The notes below the pieces were generated by a model that was not told where the DNA came from, ran no database searches, and saw only the letters and a list, made by a program, of their open reading frames with translations. Below are positions 1-4,752 of a DNA stretch of 5,015 nt, one piece after another (position 1 is the stretch's first letter; each line of letters opens with the position of its first letter). The position numbers and the translations under genes are program-made. Where the stretch lies: positions 1 to 5,015 of the forward strand of contig JAHJOS010000016.1 of assembly GCA_018820005.1 (NCBI GenBank), given 5' to 3'. Source of the stretch: Alphaproteobacteria bacterium. GTDB lineage: Bacteria > Pseudomonadota > Alphaproteobacteria > Rhizobiales > Devosiaceae.

Positions 1-312
1 CCGGCCTATAAGGGCGACCCCAGCCTCGGCGAAATGGAACAGGCCGCAGACATTGCCGCGCGGCAGTGGCTGGGCAATGCCGATAGGCTCGCCAATACGA
101 CCCGCATCGCCAGCGTGGCGTTCGACGGACCGGGCCAGGCGCAGGTGCTGGTGGACTGCAATGGCGTTAGGGTCAGCGTCCAGTTGGCCAGCCGGGTGTT
201 TGCCGTGCATGGCAGCTGCCGGAGCCTTGACGATCCGCCGACACAAAAGGCCCGCTGGGAGTCCGTTGCCGTGCAACTGGCGGACGCAGCGGTAGGCCTG
301 TCCTGCACCTGA
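1..312 (+). CDS. Unrecognised protein, C-terminal part (5' truncated by window edge)
   Basis: The frame is open from base 1 and ends at TGA 310-312, giving at least 103 residues. An ATG at 34 exists, but it has no Shine-Dalgarno sequence and the frame reads on as plausible protein upstream, so the true start probably lies outside the window. The visible part has an alanine-rich helical stretch (AADIAARQWLGNADRL), then an alternating hydrophobic, beta-like part containing VAFDGPGQAQVLVDCNG and VSVQLASRVFAVHGSC. Three cysteines (VDCNG, GSCRS and the penultimate residue in LSCT) could form disulphides if the protein is exported, but the N-terminus that would show a signal peptide is missing. I do not recognise the family. 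The following gene is 123 bp downstream with its own apparent regulatory site, so the two are probably separate transcription units. Confidence 0.6.
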   Translation, partial: PAYKGDPSLGEMEQAADIAARQWLGNADRLANTTRIASVAFDGPGQAQVLVDCNGVRVSVQLASRVFAVHGSCRSLDDPPTQKARWESVAVQLADAAVGLSCT

Positions 313-369
313 AGCGAGCACCATTGAGCTGCCGATTTCCGGGGCGGGCCGGCGACAATTTCTCCGCAA

Positions 370-383
370 TTGATCCTGATCAA
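370..383. promoter_or_regulatory. FNR/FixK/ANR-type box (anaerobox) upstream of the universal stress gene
   Basis: TTGATCCTGATCAA is an exact match to the FNR/FixK/ANR consensus TTGAT-N4-ATCAA. Its centre (376.5) lies about 60 bp before the chosen ATG at 436. A -10-like element, TATTAA at 402-407 or TAAGGT at 405-410, follows, which would place the start point near 414-417 and the box about 38-41 bp upstream. That is close to the -41.5 spacing of class II FNR-activated promoters. The match and position are seen in the sequence; the regulator and the oxygen response are inferred from known FNR/FixK regulons, in which universal stress proteins are common. Confidence 0.7.
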
Positions 384-435
384 ACAATTGACGCATCACC
401 ATATTAAGGTGGAGCAACAATCAAGGAGACCCGAG

Positions 436-1254
436 ATGGACATTCGCAATATCGTCGTCGGCCTGAACGTAGATGCAGAGCAGCCCGAACTGATCGCATT
501 CGCTGTCGCGCTCGCCGATAAGCATCATGCCAGCCTGACGGGATACAGCTCGGCCCAGCCGCCAGTGACAACAACGATTGGCGCCGGCGACATCGCGGGT
601 GCTCTTTATGTCGAGCAGATGCAAGGTATTGAACAAGCTGTTGGCAGGGCCAAGGATCGGTTCATGGCGGCAGTGCCAGCGAGCGTGCACCATAAATGGA
701 TTGGTGGCGTGCAGTGGCCTGCGACGGGCCTTATCGAATTGGCCCGCACAGCTGATTTGATTGTGCTGGGCTCCGGCGAAGTAGCCGGTCAAGACGGCTC
801 AGCGGCAATAGACATCGGAGAAGTCCTGCTGGGCGCAGGGCGGCCTGTGCTTGTCGTCGCAGAGGGCGCACCGTCACTCAAAGCCGAGAAGATCGTCGTC
901 GCCTGGAAGGACACCAAGGAAGCCCGGCGGGCGATTGTCGACGCCCTGCCCTTCCTCAAGGCCGCCAGCGACGTGCAAGTGCTGGTAATTGATGAGGGCA
1001 ATCTGGCAACCGAGCGGGCAAGCATGCAGGACGCTGTCGCCTGGTTGCTGTCGCACGAAGTCAAGGCGCGCGGCGATGTGCTGCCCAATGAAGGTGGCGT
1101 GTCAGAAACGATCACGCATGCGGCCACGTCCGCTGGCGCCGATCTCATCGTCAGCGGCGCCTATGGTCATAGCCGACTGCGTCAGTGGCTGGTTGGCGGA
1201 ATGACGCGCGGCCTGCTGTCGAATGCGGGAATCCATCGCCTGTTGTCCAACTGA
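436..1254 (+). CDS. Universal stress protein, tandem UspA domains
   Basis: A 272-residue cytoplasmic protein with two UspA-type Rossmann-like halves. Half one (about 1-145) opens with the beta strand RNIVVGLNV and closes with RPVLVVAEG. Half two (about 150-272) opens with AEKIVVAWKDTKEARRAI, the usual start of a Usp domain, and ends with the nucleotide-binding loop ADLIVSGAYGHSRLRQWLVGG. That loop fits G-x2-G-x9-G (G241, G244, G254); the residue after the last glycine is G rather than the usual S/T. The first half lacks a clear version of this loop, as is common in tandem Usp proteins, so ATP binding, if any, is expected in half two. The start is ATG 436, with AAGGAG at 423-428 seven bases upstream. 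An in-frame TTG at 370 is rejected because it lies inside the FNR-type box and adds unrelated residues. The likely role is survival under oxygen limitation or other stress; the exact target is unknown. Confidence 0.93.
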   Translation: MDIRNIVVGLNVDAEQPELIAFAVALADKHHASLTGYSSAQPPVTTTIGAGDIAGALYVEQMQGIEQAVGRAKDRFMAAVPASVHHKWIGGVQWPATGLIELARTADLIVLGSGEVAGQDGSAAIDIGEVLLGAGRPVLVVAEGAPSLKAEKIVVAWKDTKEARRAIVDALPFLKAASDVQVLVIDEGNLATERASMQDAVAWLLSHEVKARGDVLPNEGGVSETITHAATSAGADLIVSGAYGHSRLRQWLVGGMTRGLLSNAGIHRLLSN

Positions 1255-1334
1255 CCCAGCGGGAATGTTGGGCCACAGACAATGTGCCGCTCGCTGCCCG
1301 GTTGAATATCTGGCGGCGGACGGGCGTTACTTGT

Positions 1335-1634
1335 CTAGCGATTGATCAGGCGGGGCCAGTAAACGTCACTGTCAAAATCATCAGGAATGGTGGAGAGGCA
1401 GGAGATGGCGCGGGTGGCAAACTCGATTTGCTGCACGTATTGGCAGACATCCTCTGGCATGGGCTGACCGGTTACGAAGGCGCGGCGCCGCCACTCATGG
1501 AGGCGGATGGCGCGGAGGCGCCGCTGGGCTTCTGCCTCAACGTCTTCGACGCTGATTTTCTGGGCCGATACCTGCGTTGTGGTCCAGCCTGGTTCGGTCC
1601 ATTCCCGGGAATTGCCGATCTCTGCGAAGCGCAC
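1335..1634 (-). CDS. Small protein resembling phage tail-accessory proteins
   Basis: Ninety-nine residues from GTG 1634, with AGGAA six bases upstream, to TAG 1335-1337. It is highly charged, with no signal peptide or membrane segment. Residues 25-45 (QKISVEDVEAEAQRRLRAI) and the end (IPDDFDSDVYWP, about 83-94) resemble, from memory, small phage and gene-transfer-agent tail-chaperone-like proteins that open with V-x-AEAxRRI and close with IPxDFxxDxxWP. This is a weak pattern match. No other phage gene is nearby, so if the resemblance is real it is an orphan. The frame continues open for 22 codons upstream with no ATG, GTG or TTG, and an ATG in another frame (1687) with AAGGGG at 1699-1704 would join it if one A were added to a run of three (see findings). 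The start is therefore uncertain. The gene converges with the stress protein (80 bp between stops) and diverges from the nucleosidase gene. Confidence 0.6.
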   Translation of the reverse strand: MRFAEIGNSREWTEPGWTTTQVSAQKISVEDVEAEAQRRLRAIRLHEWRRRAFVTGQPMPEDVCQYVQQIEFATRAISCLSTIPDDFDSDVYWPRLINR

Positions 1635-1688
1635 TTTGGGTTCCTGTTGGTCTGGCCCGCCGCGATTGGCTGGCCGAATTTGCTCATA

Positions 1689-1719
1689 TTGTCACGGTCC
1701 CCTTACCGAACCGGTAATA
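1689..1719 (+). promoter_or_regulatory. Candidate promoter for the nucleosidase gene
   Basis: TTGTCA at 1689-1694 resembles a sigma-70 -35 element and is followed by an AT-rich GTAATA at 1714-1719 as a possible -10. The spacer of 19 is longer than ideal, so this is tentative. The start point would be near 1726. The palindromes at 1703-1724 would overlap the spacer and the -10. Confidence 0.3.
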
Positions 1720-1724
1720 ACCGG
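1703..1724. promoter_or_regulatory. Two overlapping palindromes, operator-like
   Basis: TTACCG-AAC-CGGTAA (1703-1717) is a perfect 6-bp inverted repeat. CCGGT-AATA-ACCGG (1711-1724) is a second perfect inverted repeat that shares its left arm with the right arm of the first. The element thus has three ACCG-type half-sites in 22 bp, inside the intergenic region between two divergent genes. This is the form expected of a transcription-factor operator. No regulator gene is present in the window, so the binding protein is unknown. Confidence 0.4.
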
Positions 1725-1744
1725 GCGACGCAAGGGCGGGAGCC

Positions 1745-1765
1745 ATGCTAGATTTGCAGCCATGA
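1745..1765 (+). promoter_or_regulatory. Six-codon upstream reading frame overlapping the nucleosidase start
   Basis: ATG 1745 opens a frame encoding MLDLQP, ending at TGA 1763-1765. That stop overlaps the nucleosidase ATG (1762) as ATGA. AGGG, eight bases before ATG 1745, is a reasonable ribosome binding site, whereas ATG 1762 has no good Shine-Dalgarno sequence of its own. This would allow translational coupling through termination and re-initiation. Whether it is translated is unknown; a frame this short can arise by chance. Confidence 0.3.
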
Positions 1766-2358
1766 GCATCCTCTATGTCATGGCTGCAGAAGCCGAATAT
1801 GGCCCGCACTTGCGTGCCCGCATCGTCCCGCTGATGACGGGCGTTGGACCGGTGGAGGCGGCGATTGCATTGACGCGAGCGCTGGCACTAGCGACGGAAA
1901 AGCCAAGCTTGGTCGTGTCGCTTGGGTCCGCTGGCTCGCGACTTCTAGCGCCGTGTGGCGTCTATCAGGCCAGCGCCGTCAGCTATCGGGACATGGATGC
2001 GTCGGCGCTTGGGTTTGCCAAGGGACAGACGCCGTTTCTGGACCTTGAACCGGTTCAGCCGCTCGAGCTGCGCCTGGAAGGGATCGAGACTGCGACACTG
2101 TCGACCGGCGGCAACATCGTCTCCGGTGCGGCCTATGAGAGCATCGACGCGGACATGGTCGACATGGAGACCTACGCGGTGCTGCGCGTCTGCCAGAGCT
2201 TTGCCATTCCGCTGATTGCTTTGCGCGGCATCTCAGATGGCGACCAGGAACTGGGGCAGATCAGTGACTGGACGCAGTATCTACACATCATCGATGCGAA
2301 GCTGGCAGCCGCTGTGGATCTGATAGAGGCCGCGCACGCAGAGGGACGTTTGCCCTAG
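1762..2358 (+). CDS. mtnN: 5'-methylthioadenosine/S-adenosylhomocysteine nucleosidase
   Basis: A 198-residue cytoplasmic enzyme of the PNP/UDP phosphorylase superfamily. Known members hydrolyse the N-glycosidic bond of methylthioadenosine and S-adenosylhomocysteine, feeding methionine salvage and removing by-products of methylation. Family features in order are VMAAEAEYG (6-14; E12 aligns with the catalytic Glu12 of E. coli MtnN), TGVGP (26-30), SLGSAG (53-58, phosphorylase-type glycine loop), STGGNIVSG (114-122), VDMETYAV (133-140; E136 aligns with the substrate-contacting Glu174) and GISDG (156-160; D159 aligns with the general acid Asp197). All three key residues are present. It is shorter than the roughly 230-residue E. 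coli enzyme and matches the compact alphaproteobacterial type. The start at ATG 1762 puts the first beta strand where the family expects it; the frame is open upstream but carries no conserved sequence. The stop shares CTAG with the convergent gene. Exact substrate preference cannot be read from the sequence. Confidence 0.9.
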   Translation: MSILYVMAAEAEYGPHLRARIVPLMTGVGPVEAAIALTRALALATEKPSLVVSLGSAGSRLLAPCGVYQASAVSYRDMDASALGFAKGQTPFLDLEPVQPLELRLEGIETATLSTGGNIVSGAAYESIDADMVDMETYAVLRVCQSFAIPLIALRGISDGDQELGQISDWTQYLHIIDAKLAAAVDLIEAAHAEGRLP

Positions 2359-2675
2359 CGCTGCGCCTTCTTGTCGCGACGCGACCGGCTCCACACGGTC
2401 CATTTGCGCATGCCGCGCAGGATTGCCATGTTGACCGGCCCCTGCAGAAACGCCAGATCGATGGCCAGCAGCAGCAGACCCAGTGGCAGCATCCAGATGC
2501 CCAGCACGGGCAGGAAACTGAATATGCCGCCCAGCACCAGCAATATGCCGAGCGGAACCCGCACCCACCTCGCCCGAGGTTGGCGCAGACTCACCAGCAT
2601 CGACGCCACTTTTGGCGGAATGCGCCGCTCCAATCGATCAAACTGACGGTCCAGGCGGGCACGGTGCTTGACCAC
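2355..2675 (-). CDS. Small inner-membrane protein
   Basis: A 106-residue protein from GTG 2675 to TAG 2355-2357. The start is set by AAAGGA at 2682-2687, six bases upstream; an in-frame TTG at 2747 lies upstream of the likely promoter and is rejected. Residues 1-37 form a strongly basic, probably helical cytoplasmic head (DRQFDRLERRIPPKV). Residues about 38-76 are hydrophobic with a central turn (VPLGILLVLGG then FLPVLGIWMLPLGLLLLAIDL), fitting a hairpin of two membrane segments. The tail (RGMRKWTVWSRSRRDKK) is again basic, so by the positive-inside rule both ends face the cytoplasm. It resembles small alphaproteobacterial membrane proteins with a PLGLLLLAxDxxFL core, distantly like the PGPGW transmembrane family; this is from memory and the function is unknown. 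It converges on the nucleosidase gene with a 4-bp overlap. Confidence 0.8.
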   Translation of the reverse strand: MVKHRARLDRQFDRLERRIPPKVASMLVSLRQPRARWVRVPLGILLVLGGIFSFLPVLGIWMLPLGLLLLAIDLAFLQGPVNMAILRGMRKWTVWSRSRRDKKAQR

Positions 2676-2705
2676 GGGCGGTCCTTTCAATCGGCGACAC
2701 TCGCT

Positions 2706-2734
2706 TATGTAGGGAACCACCCTGCCACTGCCAA
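2706..2734 (-). promoter_or_regulatory. Candidate sigma-70-type promoter for the small membrane protein
   Basis: On the minus strand TTGGCA (2734-2729; five of six matches to TTGACA) is followed, after exactly 17 bases, by TACATA (2711-2706; a weak -10). Transcription would start near 2699, leaving a 5' leader of about 24 bases before the GTG at 2675 that contains the AAAGGA site. Position and spacing are good; the -10 is poor. Confidence 0.4.
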
Positions 2735-2884
2735 GTGCCCCGGTCAAAACGTCTCATTGTGACATCCAGGTCGCAACCATTTGCGGCCATTAGGATTTCG
2801 CTAACTGTCCGGATCAGAGTTTCCTTAAGCCTGTGCGGGCATATTCAGGCTCTATTGCACACTTGCAACACACGAGGATGGCCC
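2735..2884. other. Intergenic control region before the cell-wall hydrolase gene
   Basis: This stretch separates the divergent membrane-protein and hydrolase genes. It is more AT-rich than its surroundings and should contain the hydrolase promoter, but no -35/-10 pair of good quality with 16-18 spacing was found on the plus strand. TATTCA near 2842 is the best -10-like string, with only a poor TTTCCT upstream. TTGCA occurs twice, three bases apart, near 2855-2867. No RNA gene is evident. Confidence 0.3.
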
Positions 2885-3349
2885 ATGCGATTGTCGACCA
2901 AAGTGGTGCTCCGCACCGCCGCGCTCGCTGTTGTTGCGTCCAGCCTGGGCGGCTGCAGCCTCTTCGGGCTCAATTTCGGCACAGCGCAGCTTAGCCCCAA
3001 GGAATGCCTGATGCGGGCGATGTATTTTGAATCAAATCGCTCGAGTGCCGATGGCATGCTGGCGGTTGGCACGGTGGTGATGAACCGCCTCAATGACCCG
3101 CGCTACCCCAAATCGGTGTGCGGCGTAGTGGGTCAAAAAAACCAGTTTGCCCAAGGCGTTATGACCCGCAAGATGACCGACAGCGGCGCCGTGCTGGCAT
3201 CGCAGGTCGCAGACCAGGTGATGAACGGCGCCCGGCATCCGGGTGTACAGAGCGCTCAACATTTCCACACTGCCGGACTACGTTTCCCCTACAACAACAT
3301 GCACTATGTGCTGGAAGCAGGCGGCAACGAGTTCTACGAAAAATACTGA
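2885..3349 (+). CDS. SleB-type cell-wall hydrolase, predicted lipoprotein
   Basis: A 154-residue protein from ATG 2885, with GAGG at 2874-2877 seven bases upstream. The N-terminus is a lipoprotein signal: basic MRLSTKVVLR, a hydrophobic core, then the lipobox LGGC (21-24), so C24 should be lipidated and the protein anchored to a membrane facing the periplasm. The mature part is almost wholly a Hydrolase_2/SleB domain: CLMRAMYFESNRSSADGMLAVGTVVMNR (41-68, with E49 in the YFES position of the presumed catalytic glutamate), YPKSVCGVVGQKNQFAQG (74-91), and AQHFHT (124-129), ending in the family's usual NEFY (148-151). SleB-like enzymes are lytic transglycosylases or amidases acting on peptidoglycan; in non-sporulating bacteria the role is wall remodelling. 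The Cys that often precedes QF in this family is Asn here. It is short, with no added binding domain. Its stop lies 13 bp from that of the convergent gene. Confidence 0.9.
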   Translation: MRLSTKVVLRTAALAVVASSLGGCSLFGLNFGTAQLSPKECLMRAMYFESNRSSADGMLAVGTVVMNRLNDPRYPKSVCGVVGQKNQFAQGVMTRKMTDSGAVLASQVADQVMNGARHPGVQSAQHFHTAGLRFPYNNMHYVLEAGGNEFYEKY

Positions 3350-3362
3350 ACGCGCCTGAGCT

Positions 3363-3833
3363 CTATTTTGCCTGAACGAGTGCCTTGCTGAGAAAGAACC
3401 CATGGCCATCGGGCCGTGCACAGGTCAGCCCCGTGCGTTCGGACAGGCACTGAAACGGTCCGAGCTGTGCGACTTTGCCGTAGTTCAGCTTCTGCGTCAG
3501 CGAGCAGCAGCTTGCATCGTCGGCCGCCGCGAAATAGCCCGCGCCTTTGCCGCCCAGGATGGCACGAACATATTTGGGTTCGACCCGGTCGCACTGGATT
3601 TCAGCCAGTCCGTCCGCCGTCTCATAATAGGATGTACCGCCGGCAGGCGTGTAAATACAGCCAATGTTGCCAGACGGCGTCGTGAACTCGACCTGACCCT
3701 CGCTGTTGCTCCGCAGGTTCTGAAGATCATAGGCACCAGCGGGCAACACCAAGATTCCTGCCAAGGCCACCAAGCCAGCAATGACCAGACCAGAGCGCAG
3801 AGCATTTCCCCGACGACGACTTGCAGTGAACAT
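3363..3833 (-). CDS. Secreted cysteine-rich protein, DUF6636-like
   Basis: A 156-residue protein from ATG 3833 to TAG 3363-3365. GGAGGG at 3840-3845 lies six bases upstream of this ATG; an ATG two codons earlier (3839) abuts the site and is rejected. Residues 1-34 form a signal peptide or N-terminal anchor (RRR at 6-8, hydrophobic 15-31, PAGA before residue 35). The mature part shows the pattern recalled for DUF6636 proteins: FTTPSGNIGCIY (50-61), AEIQC (77-81), a middle CC (109-110), LNYGKVAQLGPFQCLSERTGLTCA (116-139), and the terminal GHGFFLSKA (143-151). Six cysteines (59, 81, 109, 110, 129, 138) suggest up to three disulphides and thus a periplasmic or secreted location. The biochemical function of this family is not known to me. 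Its ribosome binding site sits within a perfect inverted repeat (separate entry). It lies downstream of the DUF2076 gene on the same strand, with 94 bp between. Confidence 0.85.
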   Translation of the reverse strand: MFTASRRRGNALRSGLVIAGLVALAGILVLPAGAYDLQNLRSNSEGQVEFTTPSGNIGCIYTPAGGTSYYETADGLAEIQCDRVEPKYVRAILGGKGAGYFAAADDASCCSLTQKLNYGKVAQLGPFQCLSERTGLTCARPDGHGFFLSKALVQAK

Positions 3834-3839
3834 GGCCAT

Positions 3840-3864
3840 CCCTCCATGGCGTTGCGATGGAGGG
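3840..3864 (-). promoter_or_regulatory. Leader hairpin covering the Shine-Dalgarno of the DUF6636-like gene
   Basis: On the minus strand CCCTCCAT (3864-3857), a nine-base loop, then ATGGAGGG (3847-3840) form a perfect 8-bp stem, six pairs of them... five or more being G-C by inspection. The 3' arm contains GGAGGG, the only good ribosome binding site for ATG 3833. If formed in the mRNA it would hide that site. A -10-like CATACT lies just upstream (3875-3870), so the hairpin could be at the very 5' end of the transcript. Regulation is inferred; the inverted repeat is directly visible. Confidence 0.5.
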
Positions 3865-3927
3865 CAGTATGGCACCGAGATCTGAACCTAGGCTAGCAGG
3901 CCCGTTCACCGCCGCTTCAGCAATACC

Positions 3928-4401
3928 CTAGAAGTCGCCGCCGATATCAAAGCCGCCATCGCCGAAGTCGTCGGCGCCGCCCGGATCGCTGTCATCGACG
4001 GCCGGCGCGTCGCCTTCGCTGGCATGGGCGCCGCTTCCGAACATGCCGGCAATCACGCTACCGAGCAGCAAGCCGCCGGAAACGCCCAAGGCCGTCTGGG
4101 CGGCGCCGGCGAGAAAACCACCCTGCCCGCGCGCTGGCTGATCTTGCCAGTCGGCACGACGATCCCAGGGGCCGCGTGGGTGCTGCTGTTCCAGTTCGGC
4201 AATGCGGGCACGGGCTTGAGCAAGCGCCTGTTCCTGCATCACCACCGTTTGCGCCAGATAGTAGGGCGCCGGCGGGAACTCGCTCAGCCTTTGCTGGATC
4301 AGGCGCTCTGCTTCGCGGTCGCGCGGAGGGCTGTTGCGGGCAACGTCCTCGATACGGTCAAACAATCCGTTGATCGTCTGCTGTTCCTGCTGATTGGGCA
4401 T
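3928..4401 (-). CDS. DUF2076 family protein
   Basis: A 157-residue protein from ATG 4401 to TAG 3928-3930; AGGGAGA at 4408-4414 lies six bases upstream and fixes the start over any upstream codon. The N-terminal part has the DUF2076 signature: QQTINGLFDRIED (8-20), RDREAERLIQ (28-37) and APYYLAQTVVMQEQALAQARARIAELEQQ (45-73), the last being helical with coiled-coil character. A linker rich in R, D, W and Q follows (75-93). A small hydrophobic, glycine-rich segment (GGFLAGAAQTALGVSGGLLLGSVIAG, 94-119) could be a membrane-associated hairpin, and the tail is acidic and glycine-rich (GGADDFGDGGFDIGGDF). This order is typical for the family. The function is unknown; some databases call it a periplasmic ligand-binding sensor protein, for which I see no support, since there is no signal peptide. 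It follows the FlhB-like gene on the same strand after 78 bp, so co-transcription is possible but unproven. Confidence 0.88.
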   Translation of the reverse strand: MPNQQEQQTINGLFDRIEDVARNSPPRDREAERLIQQRLSEFPPAPYYLAQTVVMQEQALAQARARIAELEQQHPRGPWDRRADWQDQPARGQGGFLAGAAQTALGVSGGLLLGSVIAGMFGSGAHASEGDAPAVDDSDPGGADDFGDGGFDIGGDF

Positions 4402-4479
4402 GGCGCGTCTCCCTGACACAACTTTCGTCGGCAAGACATGGGAGGACACGATAGGCGATGCAATGGCGCTGGCGCCGTT

Positions 4480-4752
4480 TTAGCGTGCCTTGCTGGCGCG
4501 CAGGACATAGCCGATGACGATAGCCACTGCCTCATAGAGCTCGATTGGGATGCTGTCGTCGATCTCGATGCCGCTAAGTGCCTGGGCCAAAACGGGATTG
4601 GCCTCAATGATGATGCCGTTTTCCTCAGCCAGGGCGACGATACGGTCGGCAAAGAGGCCACGGCCTTTGGCGACGACGCGCGGCGCTTCGCGGGTACCTT
4701 TTTCATATTGGAGCGCGATGGCTAAGGAACGATCCTTGGGCTGTTCGATCAT
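4480..4752 (-). CDS. Stand-alone FlhB C-terminal-domain protein (FlhX/YlqH-like)
   Basis: Ninety residues, from ATG 4752 to TAA 4480-4482, cover only the cytoplasmic switch domain of FlhB/YscU; the membrane half is absent. Matches to the FlhB C-domain run in order: AIALQYEKGTREAPRVVAKG (11-30; cf. VALKYD..aPxVVAKG), ADRIVALAEENGIIIEANPVLAQAL (35-59; cf. IREIAEENNVPIVENPPLARAL), and EIDDSIPIELYEAVAIVIGYVLRA (63-86). The NPTH self-cleavage motif is lost: its place, judged from the following AxALxY, is taken by KDRS (6-9), so the protein should not undergo FlhB-type autocleavage. Full FlhB switches flagellar export from rod/hook to filament substrates; stand-alone homologues such as Bacillus YlqH and Helicobacter FlhX can partly replace the C-domain. 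The ATG overlaps the stop of the upstream FliK-like gene (ATGA), indicating translational coupling. It probably modulates type III export, but this is inferred. Confidence 0.9.
   Translation of the reverse strand: MIEQPKDRSLAIALQYEKGTREAPRVVAKGRGLFADRIVALAEENGIIIEANPVLAQALSGIEIDDSIPIELYEAVAIVIGYVLRASKAR

Noticed and set aside
421..792. Minus-strand open frame inside the universal stress protein gene
   Set aside because: Complementary to a strongly supported coding region, with no recognisable protein features.
1254..1334. Possible bidirectional terminator between the stress protein gene and the convergent small gene
   Set aside because: Only short or bulged pairings (CCCA/TGGG; CACA/TGTG) are present and no T tract follows.
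1507..1761. Upstream in-frame extension of the nucleosidase gene
   Set aside because: The frame is open by chance in GC-rich DNA. The extension runs through the intergenic palindromes and antisense to the small gene, and the enzyme's first conserved strand starts at 1762.
2758..2780. CRP-like TGTGA at 2759 with TCGCA downstream
   Set aside because: The half-site spacing is eight rather than six and the second half mismatches TCACA, so it does not fit a CRP site.
3402..3896. Long open frame on the plus strand opposite the DUF6636-like gene
   Set aside because: It is the antisense shadow of a gene with a signal peptide, a good Shine-Dalgarno sequence and a recognisable cysteine pattern; its own translation shows no family features and it has no good ribosome binding site.
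3886..3901. CCTAGG/CTAG-rich stretch between the DUF2076 and DUF6636-like genes, as an operator or terminator
   Set aside because: Two CTAG tetramers are close together, but the longer symmetry is poor and there is no following T run.
4464..4482. GGCG-CTGG-CGCC followed by GTTTT on the plus strand, as a terminator
   Set aside because: The stem is only four base pairs, and the T run is on the plus strand while all neighbouring genes are on the minus strand.
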